Positions 42,036 to 53,362 of a DNA stretch of 64,000 nt are shown here, one piece after another (the first letter of the stretch is position 1; the number at the start of each line of letters is the position of its first letter). A program made the position numbers and the translations under genes. Source of the DNA: Roseiarcus sp963836695 (GTDB lineage Bacteria > Pseudomonadota > Alphaproteobacteria > Rhizobiales > Beijerinckiaceae); assembly GCA_963836695.1 (NCBI GenBank), contig CAWIKX010000003.1, positions 70,332 to 134,331 on the forward strand, given 5' to 3'. The notes below the pieces were generated by a model. The model saw only the letters and a program-made list of their open reading frames with translations. It was not told the origin of the DNA and did not search any database.

Positions 42036-43169
42036 ATGAAACAGACAGCCGCGTTATCTGCGCTACTGATGACTCTGAGCGGAGCGATCGCCCACGCCGA
42101 AGAGGCGGCCCCGACTCTGCAGAAATACACTCAGGCTGAACTGGACGCGAGCCCCTATCTCAAGAGCGTCGTCACCCGTGAAGGAACGATGGCCGACACC
42201 TCGAAGTTCAGGAAGAGCGGGCCCTACAAGATCGCGCTCGCCGCGCAAGGGCCGACCAACTCTTGGGCCGCATTGTTCGATCAAGAAGCGCGCTACCATG
42301 TCGATCAGCTTGGCAAAGGCAAGGTGTCCGAACTGCTCTACGCCAGCGCTGACGGGAACGCCGACAAACAGGTGCCGGAAGTCGAAGACCTGCTGAGCCA
42401 GAGCCCCGACGCGTTGATCCTGGTGCCGATGGGCCGCGCAGCGCTCGCCGCCTCCGTTGACCGCGCCGCCGTGCAAGGCGTTCCAGTGGTGCTGTGCGCC
42501 AGCGGCGTCGATGGCGACAGCTACGTGACCGAAGTCGGCACCAACCTATATGACCTCGGGGCCCGTGCGGCGAACTGGCTGTCCGACCAGCTTGACGGCT
42601 CCGGCAATATCCTCGTCATGGACGGCATCCCCGGCGTCGACACCGCTGAAATTGCTAAGGCCGGCGCGGGGGCCGGTTGGAAGGACAAACCGGGCATCAA
42701 GATTCTGGACGAGCAGTACGGCCAGTGGTCGACCAGCGAAGCCAAGAAGGTGGCTGAGCAGTGGATCGCCAAATACGGTAAGACCATTCAGGGCATCTGG
42801 TCCGACGGCGGCCAGATGTCGCAGGGCATTGTCGAAGCCTTCCAGGAAGCCAAGCTCCCGGTTCCACCGCTCGCCAGCGCCGACTACAGCAACGGGCTCC
42901 TGCGCGAGGTCAAGGACGGTCACATTGCTTTCTCCGCCGGACAGTACCCCAACGCAATGGTGATCCTGTGCATTGACACGGCCCTCAAGATTCTCAATGG
43001 CGAGTCGGTGCCTCGCTTCATCGACTTCCGGAGCGCGATGGAGAAGACACAAGACGTCACCGCGTCGAATATCGACACCTTCTTCAATCCTAAGTGGAGC
43101 GACGATGTCTTCCCGCCGATCTTCCTCCCCAACTCGAAGATGGTGGAACTCAAGTATATGATCAAGTAG
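42036..43169 (+). CDS. Ribose-type ABC transporter periplasmic binding protein
   Basis: AGGAGGAGG lies just before the ATG at 42036. A signal peptide (ALSALLMTLSGAIAHAEE, cleavage after AHA) starts a 377-residue protein. The fold region begins YKIALAAQGPTNSW, with DALILVPMGRAAL and ILVMDGIPGVDTAEI. It has the same extended N-terminal lead as the binding protein at 24712, so the two are distant paralogues. A hairpin follows the stop. Confidence 0.9.
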   Translation: MKQTAALSALLMTLSGAIAHAEEAAPTLQKYTQAELDASPYLKSVVTREGTMADTSKFRKSGPYKIALAAQGPTNSWAALFDQEARYHVDQLGKGKVSELLYASADGNADKQVPEVEDLLSQSPDALILVPMGRAALAASVDRAAVQGVPVVLCASGVDGDSYVTEVGTNLYDLGARAANWLSDQLDGSGNILVMDGIPGVDTAEIAKAGAGAGWKDKPGIKILDEQYGQWSTSEAKKVAEQWIAKYGKTIQGIWSDGGQMSQGIVEAFQEAKLPVPPLASADYSNGLLREVKDGHIAFSAGQYPNAMVILCIDTALKILNGESVPRFIDFRSAMEKTQDVTASNIDTFFNPKWSDDVFPPIFLPNSKMVELKYMIK

Positions 43170-43181
43170 CGAGTTCAGATC

Positions 43182-43220
43182 GCGCGGGGGATGCGGCGTC
43201 AACACGCCCCCCGCGCTTCT
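43182..43220 (+). terminator. Hairpin after the second binding-protein gene
   Basis: GCGCGGGGG (43182-43190) pairs with CCCCCGCGC (43208-43216), followed by TTCTTGG, a weak T-rich tail. As in the first transporter, it is placed between binding protein and ATPase, consistent with partial termination or 3' end protection. Confidence 0.5.
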
Positions 43221-43263
43221 TGGAAAACTCCTCTTACTGACCTGCGCAGCCTAACCGCAGACC

Positions 43264-44779
43264 ATGATGCACGCTCCGATCCTTGAAATGCGAACCATCT
43301 CGAAGGCGTTCGGTGGCGTCCAAGCCCTAAGCGACGTCTCGTTTTCGTGCCGCAAAGGCAAAGTTCACGCGTTGCTTGGCGAGAATGGAGCCGGCAAGTC
43401 GACACTGATCAAGATTTCTGGCCGGAGCCTACCGGGCCGACAGCGGCGAGATCATTTTCAAGGGGCGACGTCACGCCGGATTCAGTGCGCGCGGGGCGAT
43501 GGCTACGGGCATCAGCATCATTTATCAGGAATTGAATCTCATTCGGTACATGACCGTCGCCGAGAATATTTTCCTCGGCCGCGAGCCGCGCAACCGGCTC
43601 GGCGTCATAAACACACATCGAATGGCGAAAGAAACCGCAGACCTGCTTGATCAGCTCGACGTCCGGCTATCTCCGTCCGCATACGTTGGCGATCTAACGG
43701 TCGCCGTCCAGCAGATGGTCGAGGTCGCCAAGGCTCTGTCGCAAAACGCCGACCTGATCGTCATGGACGAGCCTTCGGCGATTCTGGCTGGTCAGGAACT
43801 CGAGAGCCTCTTCGCCACCATCCGCTCGCTGGTCGAACGGGGCGTGACGGTTGTTTACATCTCCCACCGACTGAACGAGATCTTCGAGATCGCCGACGAT
43901 GTCACCGTCTTGAAGGACGGCCGGGTTGTCGACGCACGGCCGATCAGCGAGGTCACCCGCCCCCAGCTGATTCAAATGATGGTGGGCCGCTCGCTTGAAG
44001 AAATTTTCCCGCGTGCAACTCGCCCGCGCGGCGCGCCAGTGCTGACAGCTGCAAATGTCACAACGGAACAACTCCCCCACCCCGTCAGCCTCGCGCTTTA
44101 CGAGGGCGAAATTCTTGGCCTGGCCGGAATGGTTGGCTCAGGTCGAACCGAAGTGGCGCGGGCGCTGTTCGGCGCGGACGCGGTCCGCTCCGGCAAAATC
44201 ATACTTAAAGATACGCTGCTTCAACCGCGCAGTCCGAAAGAAGCGGTCGAGGCTGGGCTTGCACTGGTGCCGGAAGACCGCAAAACTCAGGGGCTGTTCC
44301 TTGAACAATCGATTCGCAGCAACATTACGCTATCGAGCCTGAACAAGCTGACGCGCTTCGGGGTGATCCAGCGCGGTCGGGAAACCGAGACGATTGAGCG
44401 CGCGCGGCGTGAATTGTCGATCGCGATGGCGTCGCCGGAACTCGAGGCGCAGTATCTCAGCGGCGGCAATCAGCAGAAAGTAGTCCTGGCGAAGTGGCTG
44501 CAAACGTCGCCGTCGGTCATTATTTTCGACGAGCCGACGCGCGGAGTCGATGTCGGGGCCAAGTTCGAGATTTACCGGCTCATGCGCCAACTTGCGGAGC
44601 GCGGGGTCGGCATTCTGATGATCTCGTCAGACCTGGTGGAAATCCTCGTTATGAGCGACCGCATTCTGGTCATGAACGAGCGCGAGATTGTCGCCGACCT
44701 CGCCCGCGACCAGGCCAGTGAGGAACGGATTATAGAACTGGCGACGACGGGCAGGCCGGCGGAAAGCATGCTGGGGTGA
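43264..44779 (+). pseudogene. Ribose-type ABC transporter ATPase, one-base frameshift in NBD1
   Basis: The first frame gives FGGVQALSDVSFSC and Walker A GENGAGKSTLIKI, then fails. Removing one T from TTT at 43415-43417 restores LAGAYRADSGEIIFKG and joins the frame that runs to 44779. The rest is intact: NBD1 Walker B VMDEPSAIL, NBD2 with AGMVGSGRTEVARALFGAD, signature LSGGNQQKVVLAKWL and FDEPTRGVDVGA. The full length would be about 504 residues. The stop overlaps the next start (GTGA). If the frameshift is real, this transporter has no working ATPase of its own; a homopolymer sequencing error is equally likely. Confidence 0.85.
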
Positions 44780-45753
44780 GCGCGGTTACATCGTCCCCGT
44801 CCAAAGGCGGCGGCGTGCGCGTTCCGCCTGGCGTGCGCCGGTACGCCTCGTTGCTGATTGTCTACGGCTTGATTCTGGCCTTGGGCGTTTATGCGTCGTT
44901 GTTGTCGCCAAATTTCATGACCGAGCGCAACATCTTCAACGTTCTGCGCACCGCCTCCTTTCTCGGAACGGTCGCGATTGGGCAAACCTTCGTTATTATC
45001 AGCGGAGGCATCGATCTCTCGGTCGGCTCGGTCATCAAGCTCGCGGTGCTGATGTCGGCCATCCTCATGGACGGCAAGCCGGAGAACGTCGCTGTCGCAG
45101 TCGCCGCCACGCTGGCGATGGGCGCGGTCGTCGGCCTGATCAACGGTCTCCTGATTGCGAAACTGCGGATCGCGCCGTTCATCGTCACCCTTGGCGCCTA
45201 CAGTATCTTGCGTGGGATCGCCTATACGGTCACGACAAAGCCGGTCGGCAGGGCCGCGCGTGGCTTCCTGCGCCTGTACGATCTCAAGGTTGGGCCGGCG
45301 CCGCTGCTGGTGATTTTTCTGGCGCTGCTGCTTTTGGCTGGGATTTTCGTGCTGCGGCGGATGACTTTTGGCCGCTACGTCTATGCCATTGGCGGTAACG
45401 AACAGGTCGCGCGGCTGTCCGGTATCCGCGTCGATCGGGTCAAGATCGGCGTCTACGTTCTGTGCAGCACTCTGGCCGCGCTGACCGGCTTACTCTATCT
45501 CGGCCGCTCTGGAGTCGGCGACCCAGTCACCGGCGAAGGCGCCGAGCTTCAGGCGATTACGGCTGTGATTCTTGGTGGGACGAGTCTGTTCGGGGGCCAG
45601 GGGGGGCTGATCGGCACGCTTGGCGGCGTGCTGCTCATGGGCCTTACCAATAACGTGCTGGTCATTCTCAACGTCAGCTCGTGGTATCAGGAATTGATAC
45701 AAGGGCTCGTCATCGTCGGCGCGGTCGCGCTCTACAAGCAAAAGCGACGGTAA
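44776..45753 (+). CDS. Ribose-type ABC transporter permease
   Basis: This 325-residue protein starts with GTG overlapping the ATPase stop by four bases. It shows ATVAIGQTFVIISGGIDLSVGS-type sequence, the AIGGNEQVARLSGIRVDRVKIG loop and TAVILGGTSLFGGQGGLIGT. Spacing and overlap place it in the same operon as 40983-44779. Confidence 0.9.
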   Translation: MSAVTSSPSKGGGVRVPPGVRRYASLLIVYGLILALGVYASLLSPNFMTERNIFNVLRTASFLGTVAIGQTFVIISGGIDLSVGSVIKLAVLMSAILMDGKPENVAVAVAATLAMGAVVGLINGLLIAKLRIAPFIVTLGAYSILRGIAYTVTTKPVGRAARGFLRLYDLKVGPAPLLVIFLALLLLAGIFVLRRMTFGRYVYAIGGNEQVARLSGIRVDRVKIGVYVLCSTLAALTGLLYLGRSGVGDPVTGEGAELQAITAVILGGTSLFGGQGGLIGTLGGVLLMGLTNNVLVILNVSSWYQELIQGLVIVGAVALYKQKRR

Positions 45754-45840
45754 ACGAACGTTCGCACGGAAGGTGTTTAGGCGGCTCTCTCGGTTGTCAC
45801 TGGCCGCATCCGCCCCTTTTTCCCGATTTCGGCGGGAAGG

Positions 45841-47322
<1,482 letters not shown>

Positions 47323-47353
47323 CACTTTTCCTCCCGAGTTAACAATTGGATTG

Positions 47354-49150
47354 TCAGCACTTATGATGTGACTTCTGCAGTCCGTAAATCGGCGTAGGCA
47401 GCCCCTCCATGCGTGCCTTGATCTGAAGCGCGAGCACGAGCGAATAGTGGCGCGACAGGTGAAGGTTGCCACCGTGAAACCAAAGGCCGGGCTGCTGGGT
47501 TGGCTTCCACATGTTTCGTGGCTCGCCCTCCCATGGGCCCGGGTCGCCTGGAACGCCGGAGCCGAGCCCCCAGCACTTGCCGACGTTGTCCGCAACTTCC
47601 TCCGAAATGATGGGCGCCACCGCGCGGTTCATCGATTGGAATCCGGTCGCCATAACGATGAGATCCGCGGGCAACTCCGAGCCGTCCGTAAGCTCGACAA
47701 AGCGCTCGTCGACGCGGCGGATCTCGACGCTGCTTTTGACGCCGATGTGCCCCTTCGCGATGAGATCCGAGGCGCCGACATCGATGTAATAGCCCGAGCC
47801 GGTGCGGAACGCCTTCATCATGAGGCCGGATTCGTCCTCGCCGAAGTCGAGCTGAAAGCCGGACTTTACGAGGCGATCATAGAAGGCCGCGTCTCGGCGG
47901 CGCACTTCCTTATAAACGGCAATCTGGCCCCGCGGCATGAGACGGAAGGGCGTCGCAGCGAAGGCGAGATCGGCGTTGTCGGTCGTAATTCCGTTCTTAA
48001 GTGCGCTCTCCGAATAGAGCGGCTCGAAGCCCAGCTCCATCAGCGTCTCCGAGCGAACGACGGTTGTCGGCGACCGCTGCAGCATTGTGACGCGCGCGCC
48101 GTACTCCCACAAGTCCGCAGCGATGTCGTGGGCGGAGCTGTTGGCGCCGATGACAATGCAGTCTTTGTCCTCATAAGGAGCGCCGGTCTTGTATCCGCTT
48201 GAGTGGAAAAGCTGTCCCTGGAAATTCTCTAGGCCCGGCAACGAAATAACGTTGGGCGGCCCGTATGCGCCAGTGGCGAACACGAGCTGTTTTGGCTTCA
48301 ATGTGACGCGTACCCCGTCGCGTGAAACCTCGACCGTCCACTCTCGTTTGTCAGGGTCGTAAGCGGCGTGGACGGCCTCCGAGGAGCTCCAATAGTTCAG
48401 CTCCATCACCCTAGTGTACATCTCGAGCCAATCGCCGAGCTTATCCTTCGGCGTGAATATCGGCCAGTTCTCTGGGAAGGGGATGTACGGCAGATGGTCG
48501 TACCAGACCGGATCGTGCAGCACGAGGGAACGGTAGCGGTCTCGCCAAGAATCCCCGGCGTGCGAGTTCTTCTCCAGAATAATGGTCGGGACATTGAGCT
48601 GCTTCAGCCGCGCCCCAAGCATGATGCCGCCCTGTCCACCGCCGATCACGACGCAGTAGGGATGCCTCCCTTTCCCGAGCGCCCCGTCTTCCGCGCGCTT
48701 CGTCTCTAGCCGAGTCTTCTCCCGGCGATAGACGCCATGATCAACTCCCATCGGCCGCAACGGGCCTTTGCGCTCCTCGAAGCCCTTGAGCTCCTCGATC
48801 GCGGTTAGCAGCGTCCAGGCGCGGCCGTCCCTCAGCCGAAGGATGGACCGCCCGCGAGCCAACTTCGTCTCGAACTTTACCCATGCTTCGAGAACTTCGC
48901 CCGCAACGGTCGGTCTGCCCTCGACGCGCCAGGCCGTTGGACCGACCGAGTGGAGCTGGGCGGCGAGCATCGCCTCGATCTCGTCGCGGCCCTCGAGTGT
49001 CTTGACGTTCCAGGTGAAGGCTGCGAGGTCGCGCCAGAAGCACTCGTCGCCAAAGAGCGCAGCCGCGCGGGCGGGATCGCGTGCGTCGAGCGCCTCGCTG
49101 AACGCCGCGACCCAACGGTGAGGCTCATCGGCAGAGTACGGACTGATCAT
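47354..49150 (-). CDS. Flavin-containing monooxygenase with N-terminal SnoaL/NTF2-like domain
   Basis: Residues 1-125 resemble a SnoaL-like domain (FGDECFWRDLAAFTWNVKTLEG). From about 163 comes an FAD-binding VVIGGGQGGIMLGARL, then FHSSGY in place of the FMO-identifying motif, and the NADPH site VIGANSSAHDIAADL, ending with GFxxxN-like ATGFQSMN. At 598 residues it matches a group of NAD(P)H-dependent N- or Baeyer-Villiger-type monooxygenases with an added NTF2 domain. It oxygenates a small nucleophilic substrate in the cytoplasm. The gene is 31 bases upstream of the amidase. Confidence 0.88.
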   Translation of the reverse strand: MISPYSADEPHRWVAAFSEALDARDPARAAALFGDECFWRDLAAFTWNVKTLEGRDEIEAMLAAQLHSVGPTAWRVEGRPTVAGEVLEAWVKFETKLARGRSILRLRDGRAWTLLTAIEELKGFEERKGPLRPMGVDHGVYRREKTRLETKRAEDGALGKGRHPYCVVIGGGQGGIMLGARLKQLNVPTIILEKNSHAGDSWRDRYRSLVLHDPVWYDHLPYIPFPENWPIFTPKDKLGDWLEMYTRVMELNYWSSSEAVHAAYDPDKREWTVEVSRDGVRVTLKPKQLVFATGAYGPPNVISLPGLENFQGQLFHSSGYKTGAPYEDKDCIVIGANSSAHDIAADLWEYGARVTMLQRSPTTVVRSETLMELGFEPLYSESALKNGITTDNADLAFAATPFRLMPRGQIAVYKEVRRRDAAFYDRLVKSGFQLDFGEDESGLMMKAFRTGSGYYIDVGASDLIAKGHIGVKSSVEIRRVDERFVELTDGSELPADLIVMATGFQSMNRAVAPIISEEVADNVGKCWGLGSGVPGDPGPWEGEPRNMWKPTQQPGLWFHGGNLHLSRHYSLVLALQIKARMEGLPTPIYGLQKSHHKC

Positions 49151-49153
49151 TCC

Positions 49154-50137
49154 TCATTCCTGCGGCTGCGGCGACATGAGGGGCGTCGGGTCCGAGGACG
49201 GCGATGGAATTGCGATGCCGATATTGGCGAGCGCGTAGCGCACACGCCTCAGGGCTTCGCGTGATCGCGCTCCCATTTCCGAGGCGACGCTCGTCGCGAT
49301 CGTATCCACCACCGCCATATGCGCGTAGCGCGAAGCGGTCGGCATGAGAGCGTTCGCATGTTCCGGTATGACGACGGTAATGACCACCTCGGCCGCGGCC
49401 GCGAGCGGCGTGTTCGGCCGCGTAAGCGCGATGGTCGTGGCTCCGTACGATCTGGCGATCTCGACGGCGCCGATCACCGCCTTGGATCGGCCGCTATTCG
49501 AGACCGCAAAGGCGACATCCTTCGGCCGAAGCGTCGCCGCCGACATACGCTGCTGGTGGCCGTCGGCATAGGCGCAGACTGGCAGTCCAAGCCGAAAGAA
49601 TCTCAGTTTGGCGTCCTCCGCGATGCTCGCTGATCCACCGCCCTGCCCATAGATATCGAGCCGGTTACACTGGGCGATCGCCGCGATCGCGTGCTTAACA
49701 GCCACTGTGTCAAGCTTCTCGAGACAATCACGAATCGCGTTCGACGCTCGTAGCATCACGACCTGGGCCACTTGTCCCACGTCATCGTCGAAGACGCGGT
49801 CGGTCCGCAGATAAACCGCGGCGACCGTTAGCGTCGTCGCCAAAAGAACCTTGAATTCGCTGAAGGAGGTGCAGCTGACCGAGCGGCAGAAGCGCGTGAC
49901 GCTGGGCTGGCTGACGCCTGCGCGCTCGGCGAGGTCGCTAATCGTCATGCGCGTGGTCGCCTCATAATCGGCCGCTACCGCGGCGGCCACTCGCCGCTTT
50001 GCTGCCGAGAGGTCTCCTTCGACGCGCTGGATCCTCGATATGAGGTCGATCGGCGCGAACGGCGAGCGCTGGACGCGGGCGCCGCCGATCTGTCGCGTGG
50101 GCGAAACTCTCGCCGCCCGGTCTGGACCCGCGCCCAT
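49154..50137 (-). CDS. RpiR/MurR-family transcriptional regulator (HTH_6 + SIS domain)
   Basis: AGGAGGGCGGG precedes the ATG at 50137, giving 327 residues. The helix-turn-helix is MTISDLAERAGVSQPSVTRFC, and the SIS sugar-binding fold follows with IYGQGGGSASIAED, VSNSGRSKAVIGA and GATTIALTRP. Such regulators sense phosphosugars. A matching palindrome lies 46 bases upstream of its start. It is divergent from the nitrate/sulfonate-type ABC operon and upstream of the monooxygenase and amidase on its own strand. Confidence 0.92.
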   Translation of the reverse strand: MGAGPDRAARVSPTRQIGGARVQRSPFAPIDLISRIQRVEGDLSAAKRRVAAAVAADYEATTRMTISDLAERAGVSQPSVTRFCRSVSCTSFSEFKVLLATTLTVAAVYLRTDRVFDDDVGQVAQVVMLRASNAIRDCLEKLDTVAVKHAIAAIAQCNRLDIYGQGGGSASIAEDAKLRFFRLGLPVCAYADGHQQRMSAATLRPKDVAFAVSNSGRSKAVIGAVEIARSYGATTIALTRPNTPLAAAAEVVITVVIPEHANALMPTASRYAHMAVVDTIATSVASEMGARSREALRRVRYALANIGIAIPSPSSDPTPLMSPQPQE

Positions 50138-50182
50138 CCCGCCCTCCTGTGTCGGCGCCTGGAAATGCCGCTCTCGCAGCGC

Positions 50183-50197
50183 TGTAATTGAATTACA
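50183..50197. promoter_or_regulatory. Putative RpiR-family operator TGTAATTGAATTACA
   Basis: This is a perfect 7-bp inverted repeat around one G, in the 355-base gap between the divergent regulator (50137) and ABC ATPase (50493) genes. RpiR-family regulators such as HexR recognise TGTAAT/ATTACA palindromes of this length, so the match is specific rather than generic. No gene is seen in the rest of the gap. Confidence 0.7.
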
Positions 50198-50492
50198 TGA
50201 GAACATTTGGAAGACAAGGGACGCCGTCCGGATGATTGCGATTGGCGGGACGAGCGAACACAAAAGCGCCTTCTCGGTGGGGTTTTCCGAAAAGACGGGG
50301 GATTCCGCAGAAAAAAGGCGCGTCTACTTGGCTCTTTAGCGAGCGCCAAGTTTCCCCTTGCGCCATCCGAGATTGTGTAACATCTTTTCATAAAGTCAGA
50401 GGGCCGGCGGCAATCGGCTCGGGTCATGGGAGCAAAACGCCGCATCCGACCTTGCCCGGGTGGATGGCGCTCTCGTCGGAGGAGGAGCACCG

Positions 50493-51296
50493 ATGGTCAA
50501 CAGCGCTGCCAGTGCTCAGCCGAAAATGCTGGTTGAGAACGCAACCAAATTCTACGCCACTAAGTCCGGCTCGGTGCACGCGCTCGAAGACGTGTCGCTC
50601 GAGGTCCGCGAAGGCGAATTCCTATGCATTCTAGGGCCCTCGGGCTGCGGCAAGACGACCCTCTTGTGGTCGATGGGAGGTCTGCATGATCTGACGTCGG
50701 GCCGGATTCGGCTTGGCGCGGAAATCATCACCCAACCGCATCCTGAGATCGCGATGATCTTTCAGGACGCCAATCTCTTGCCTTGGCGCAATCTGCTCAA
50801 GAACGTGGCGTTCCCGTTCGAATTGAAGCGCCGCCGGCCCGACATGGAGCGGATCGAGCATCTGCTCGAACGGGTCAATCTCAAGGGCTTCGAACACAAG
50901 TTCCCGCGCGAACTCTCGGGCGGCATGCAACAGCGCGTGTCTATCGTGAGAAGCCTCGCAGTTAATCCGTCCGTGCTGTTGATGGACGAACCTTTCGGAG
51001 CGCTCGACGCGTTCACCCGCGACGAAATGAATATCCTCATTCAAGAAATTTGGATGGAGACGGGGAAGACGATCGCCTTCGTCACCCATTCGATTGCTGA
51101 AGCGATCTTCCTTGCGGACCGTGTCGTGGTGATGTCGGCGAGGCCGGGACGCATATCCGCCGTGTATGATATCGACCTTCCGCGGCCGCGGAAGGTCGAT
51201 ATTCAGACGGAGCCCGATTTCATCGCCCGAGTGCTCGAAATCAAGGCCAGGATCGACCGAGGCCGGACAAGCGCTCCCGGGCTTGAGGTCGCCTGA
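50493..51296 (+). CDS. Nitrate/sulfonate/taurine-type ABC transporter ATPase
   Basis: The ATG at 50493 has GGAGGAGG upstream; a GTG at 50460 gives no extra homology. The 267 residues have Walker A GPSGCGKTT (48-56), a Q-loop in MIFQDANLLPWRN, signature ELSGGMQQRVSIVRSL and Walker B LLMDEPFGALD, typical of SsuB/TauB/NrtD. It powers the permease at 51313-52161. A 34-bp palindrome covers the codons for DIDLPRPRKVDI near the C-terminus. Confidence 0.92.
   Translation: MVNSAASAQPKMLVENATKFYATKSGSVHALEDVSLEVREGEFLCILGPSGCGKTTLLWSMGGLHDLTSGRIRLGAEIITQPHPEIAMIFQDANLLPWRNLLKNVAFPFELKRRRPDMERIEHLLERVNLKGFEHKFPRELSGGMQQRVSIVRSLAVNPSVLLMDEPFGALDAFTRDEMNILIQEIWMETGKTIAFVTHSIAEAIFLADRVVVMSARPGRISAVYDIDLPRPRKVDIQTEPDFIARVLEIKARIDRGRTSAPGLEVA
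51169..51202. repeat. Perfect 34-bp palindrome inside the ABC ATPase gene
   Basis: Half-site ATATCGACCTTCCGCGG is followed immediately by its exact reverse complement, with no loop. Both strands therefore encode IDLPRPRKVDI in one frame. It lies 95 bases before the stop of the ATPase. Confidence 0.9.
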
Positions 51297-51312
51297 ACGA
51301 TCGGAGATAGGC

Positions 51313-52161
51313 GTGGACAAGGTCTTGGGCGACCAGATTCCCGAATTCAACCGGAAGGCGGCGCCCGCAAACGAGCCCGGCCTCTCCGGGCTCAGGTCGC
51401 TAGGCCTAGGCGAATCCCGCACGCACTTGGAGACGGCAATCATAGTCCTGGTTGCCGTGATCATCATCGGCGGCGCCGAACTCCTGCTGCGGGCCTTCGA
51501 CGTGCCGCAATACATCATGCCGAAACCGAGCCAGATCGTCTGGGCGCTTTATACCGAATGGCCGTTTCTCTGGCCGCATCTTCTTGTGACACTCTATGAG
51601 CTGTTCGCCGGCTTTGCTATCGGCGGGGCGATCGGATTCGTGCTGGCCGCGGTCATCACTCAGTTCCCCTTGGTTGAAAAGATTGTAACCCCCTACATCC
51701 TGCTTCTGGTCACGACGCCGATGTTGGCGCTAGTGCCGCTGCTCATCCTTCGCTTCGGCTTCGGCAGCGAGCCGCGCATCATCGCCGTGGCGCTTGCGAG
51801 CGGCCCCATGGTGATGATCAACGCGGCGACCGGCTTCCGCCGGGTCGATCTTGCCAAGATCGCGCTTGCGCGCTCGTTCGGCGCAAACACGTTGCAGATC
51901 TTCACCAAAATCCGCATACCCATGGCCATGCCGATGATCATTGTTGGCTTGATGGTCGGATCCATTTTCGGGTTACTCACTGCGATCGGCGCAGAGATGG
52001 TCGGTGGGGCCGAAGGCCTGGGCAATCGGCTGACCTACTATTCGGCTCTGATCCGGATGCCGCAGTTCTTTGCAGTCATTCTTATTCTCGCGGTGATCGG
52101 CATCTCCATCTATGTTTTCTTCTACTGGCTCGGAAAGAGATGGGTCAGTTGGGAGGCGTGA
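51313..52161 (+). CDS. Nitrate/sulfonate/taurine-type ABC transporter permease
   Basis: The start is the GTG at 51313, just after GGAGATAG; it gives 282 residues with six hydrophobic segments. The EAA loop appears as ARSFGANTLQIFTKIRIPMAMP. Family landmarks include YIMPKPSQIVWALY at the N-terminus and MVGGAEGLGNRLTYY near the end. It pairs with the ATPase at 50493 and the binding protein at 52215. Confidence 0.9.
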   Translation: MDKVLGDQIPEFNRKAAPANEPGLSGLRSLGLGESRTHLETAIIVLVAVIIIGGAELLLRAFDVPQYIMPKPSQIVWALYTEWPFLWPHLLVTLYELFAGFAIGGAIGFVLAAVITQFPLVEKIVTPYILLLVTTPMLALVPLLILRFGFGSEPRIIAVALASGPMVMINAATGFRRVDLAKIALARSFGANTLQIFTKIRIPMAMPMIIVGLMVGSIFGLLTAIGAEMVGGAEGLGNRLTYYSALIRMPQFFAVILILAVIGISIYVFFYWLGKRWVSWEA

Positions 52162-52214
52162 GCGCGTCGCACAAGGTTGGGGCAATCAAGAGAAACGACT
52201 GAAGGGAGAGCAGA

Positions 52215-53357
52215 ATGCCAACGAATGATGGAACGGGTCCGGCGATCGATCGCCGACGTCTTTTAACCCTCACGGCGGGCGGAGTGACCGCGACAGCACT
52301 GTTTGGAGTCGGAGGCGCGAGGCGCGCCTTCGCAGCCGATAACACCGTGCGATGGGTGTCGCCGCGCGGCACAATCGAGGTGCTCGACGACTATCCTTAT
52401 TGGGTCGCGAAGAAATACGGCTATTTCGGCGATATCCAGACGACCCTCGAGCCGGGCCCGTCGGACGCGACCGCGTGCGTCAAGCTCGTTGATCAGAATC
52501 AGGCGGATATGGGGTATCCATCTCCCGGCGTGTTTTCGCTCGGGCTCGAACAGGGCATTCCCATTGTCTCCGTCTTTCACATGGGCGGCTCTGATGTGTT
52601 CGACTTTGCCTTCCGGAAGGGAGAAAAACCGAAGGACCTGAAGGATCTCGAAGGCAAAACGATTCTCTTGGGCAGCGCCGGCTGGCAGTCGATTAGCGAC
52701 CCGATGCTTTACGCCGCCGGCGTCGACATCAAAAAGGTGAAGTACGTCGAGGCCGGCTGGCCAACGTGGGGGACTGCGCTGAAGGCCGGCAAGGGAGACT
52801 CGGCGCTGTGCTGGGAAGGCCTGCGCGCCCAATGGAAAGGTCAGGGGCTCGACTTCGACTACTTTCTCGGTAAGAACTTCTCGAAGCTGCCCGCGAACAG
52901 CTTCATCATCCGCAAGGCGGATTTCGAGGATCCAGCGAAGAGGCAGCTCTACGGCCGCTATCTCCAGGGCTGGGCAGCGGGCCTCGAGTTCGGGAAGCAA
53001 AACCCGCGCGCAGCGACCGAAATTGTCATGGCGCAGTTCCCAGGCCTCGCGTCTCAGATGAACCCGACGGTTGCGACCGAGTCGATGATGCAACTCGGCA
53101 GCGTCTTCGCCGGGCGCATGGACGAGCGCAAGAAGTGGGGTTATCACCTGCCGTCGAGCTGGGAGCTCTTCTTCGCAACCGCCCTAAAGATTGGGCAGAT
53201 CACTCACCCGATCAAGTTCGAGGACGTCTGCAAGAACGACCTCATTGACGAAGCCAATTCTTTCGACAAGGCCAAGGTCCAGGCGGACGCGGCAGGGTTT
53301 GCGATCGCCCCCGACTATCAGTCGATCGACCTCGAGGCGATCCAAAAGGCGCTTTAA
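52215..53357 (+). CDS. NMT1/TauA-like ABC binding protein with Tat signal
   Basis: The N-terminus DRRRLLTLTAGGVTATALFGVGG is a twin-arginine signal with cleavage near AFA-AD. The mature part starts VRWVSPRGTIEVLDDYPYWVAKKYGYF, the NMT1/SsuA-like fold. Tat export implies folding in the cytoplasm, sometimes with a cofactor. Relatives bind sulfonates, pyrimidine precursors or aromatic acids. The 380-residue length is normal. Confidence 0.9.
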   Translation: MPTNDGTGPAIDRRRLLTLTAGGVTATALFGVGGARRAFAADNTVRWVSPRGTIEVLDDYPYWVAKKYGYFGDIQTTLEPGPSDATACVKLVDQNQADMGYPSPGVFSLGLEQGIPIVSVFHMGGSDVFDFAFRKGEKPKDLKDLEGKTILLGSAGWQSISDPMLYAAGVDIKKVKYVEAGWPTWGTALKAGKGDSALCWEGLRAQWKGQGLDFDYFLGKNFSKLPANSFIIRKADFEDPAKRQLYGRYLQGWAAGLEFGKQNPRAATEIVMAQFPGLASQMNPTVATESMMQLGSVFAGRMDERKKWGYHLPSSWELFFATALKIGQITHPIKFEDVCKNDLIDEANSFDKAKVQADAAGFAIAPDYQSIDLEAIQKAL

Positions 53358-53362
53358 TCGCC

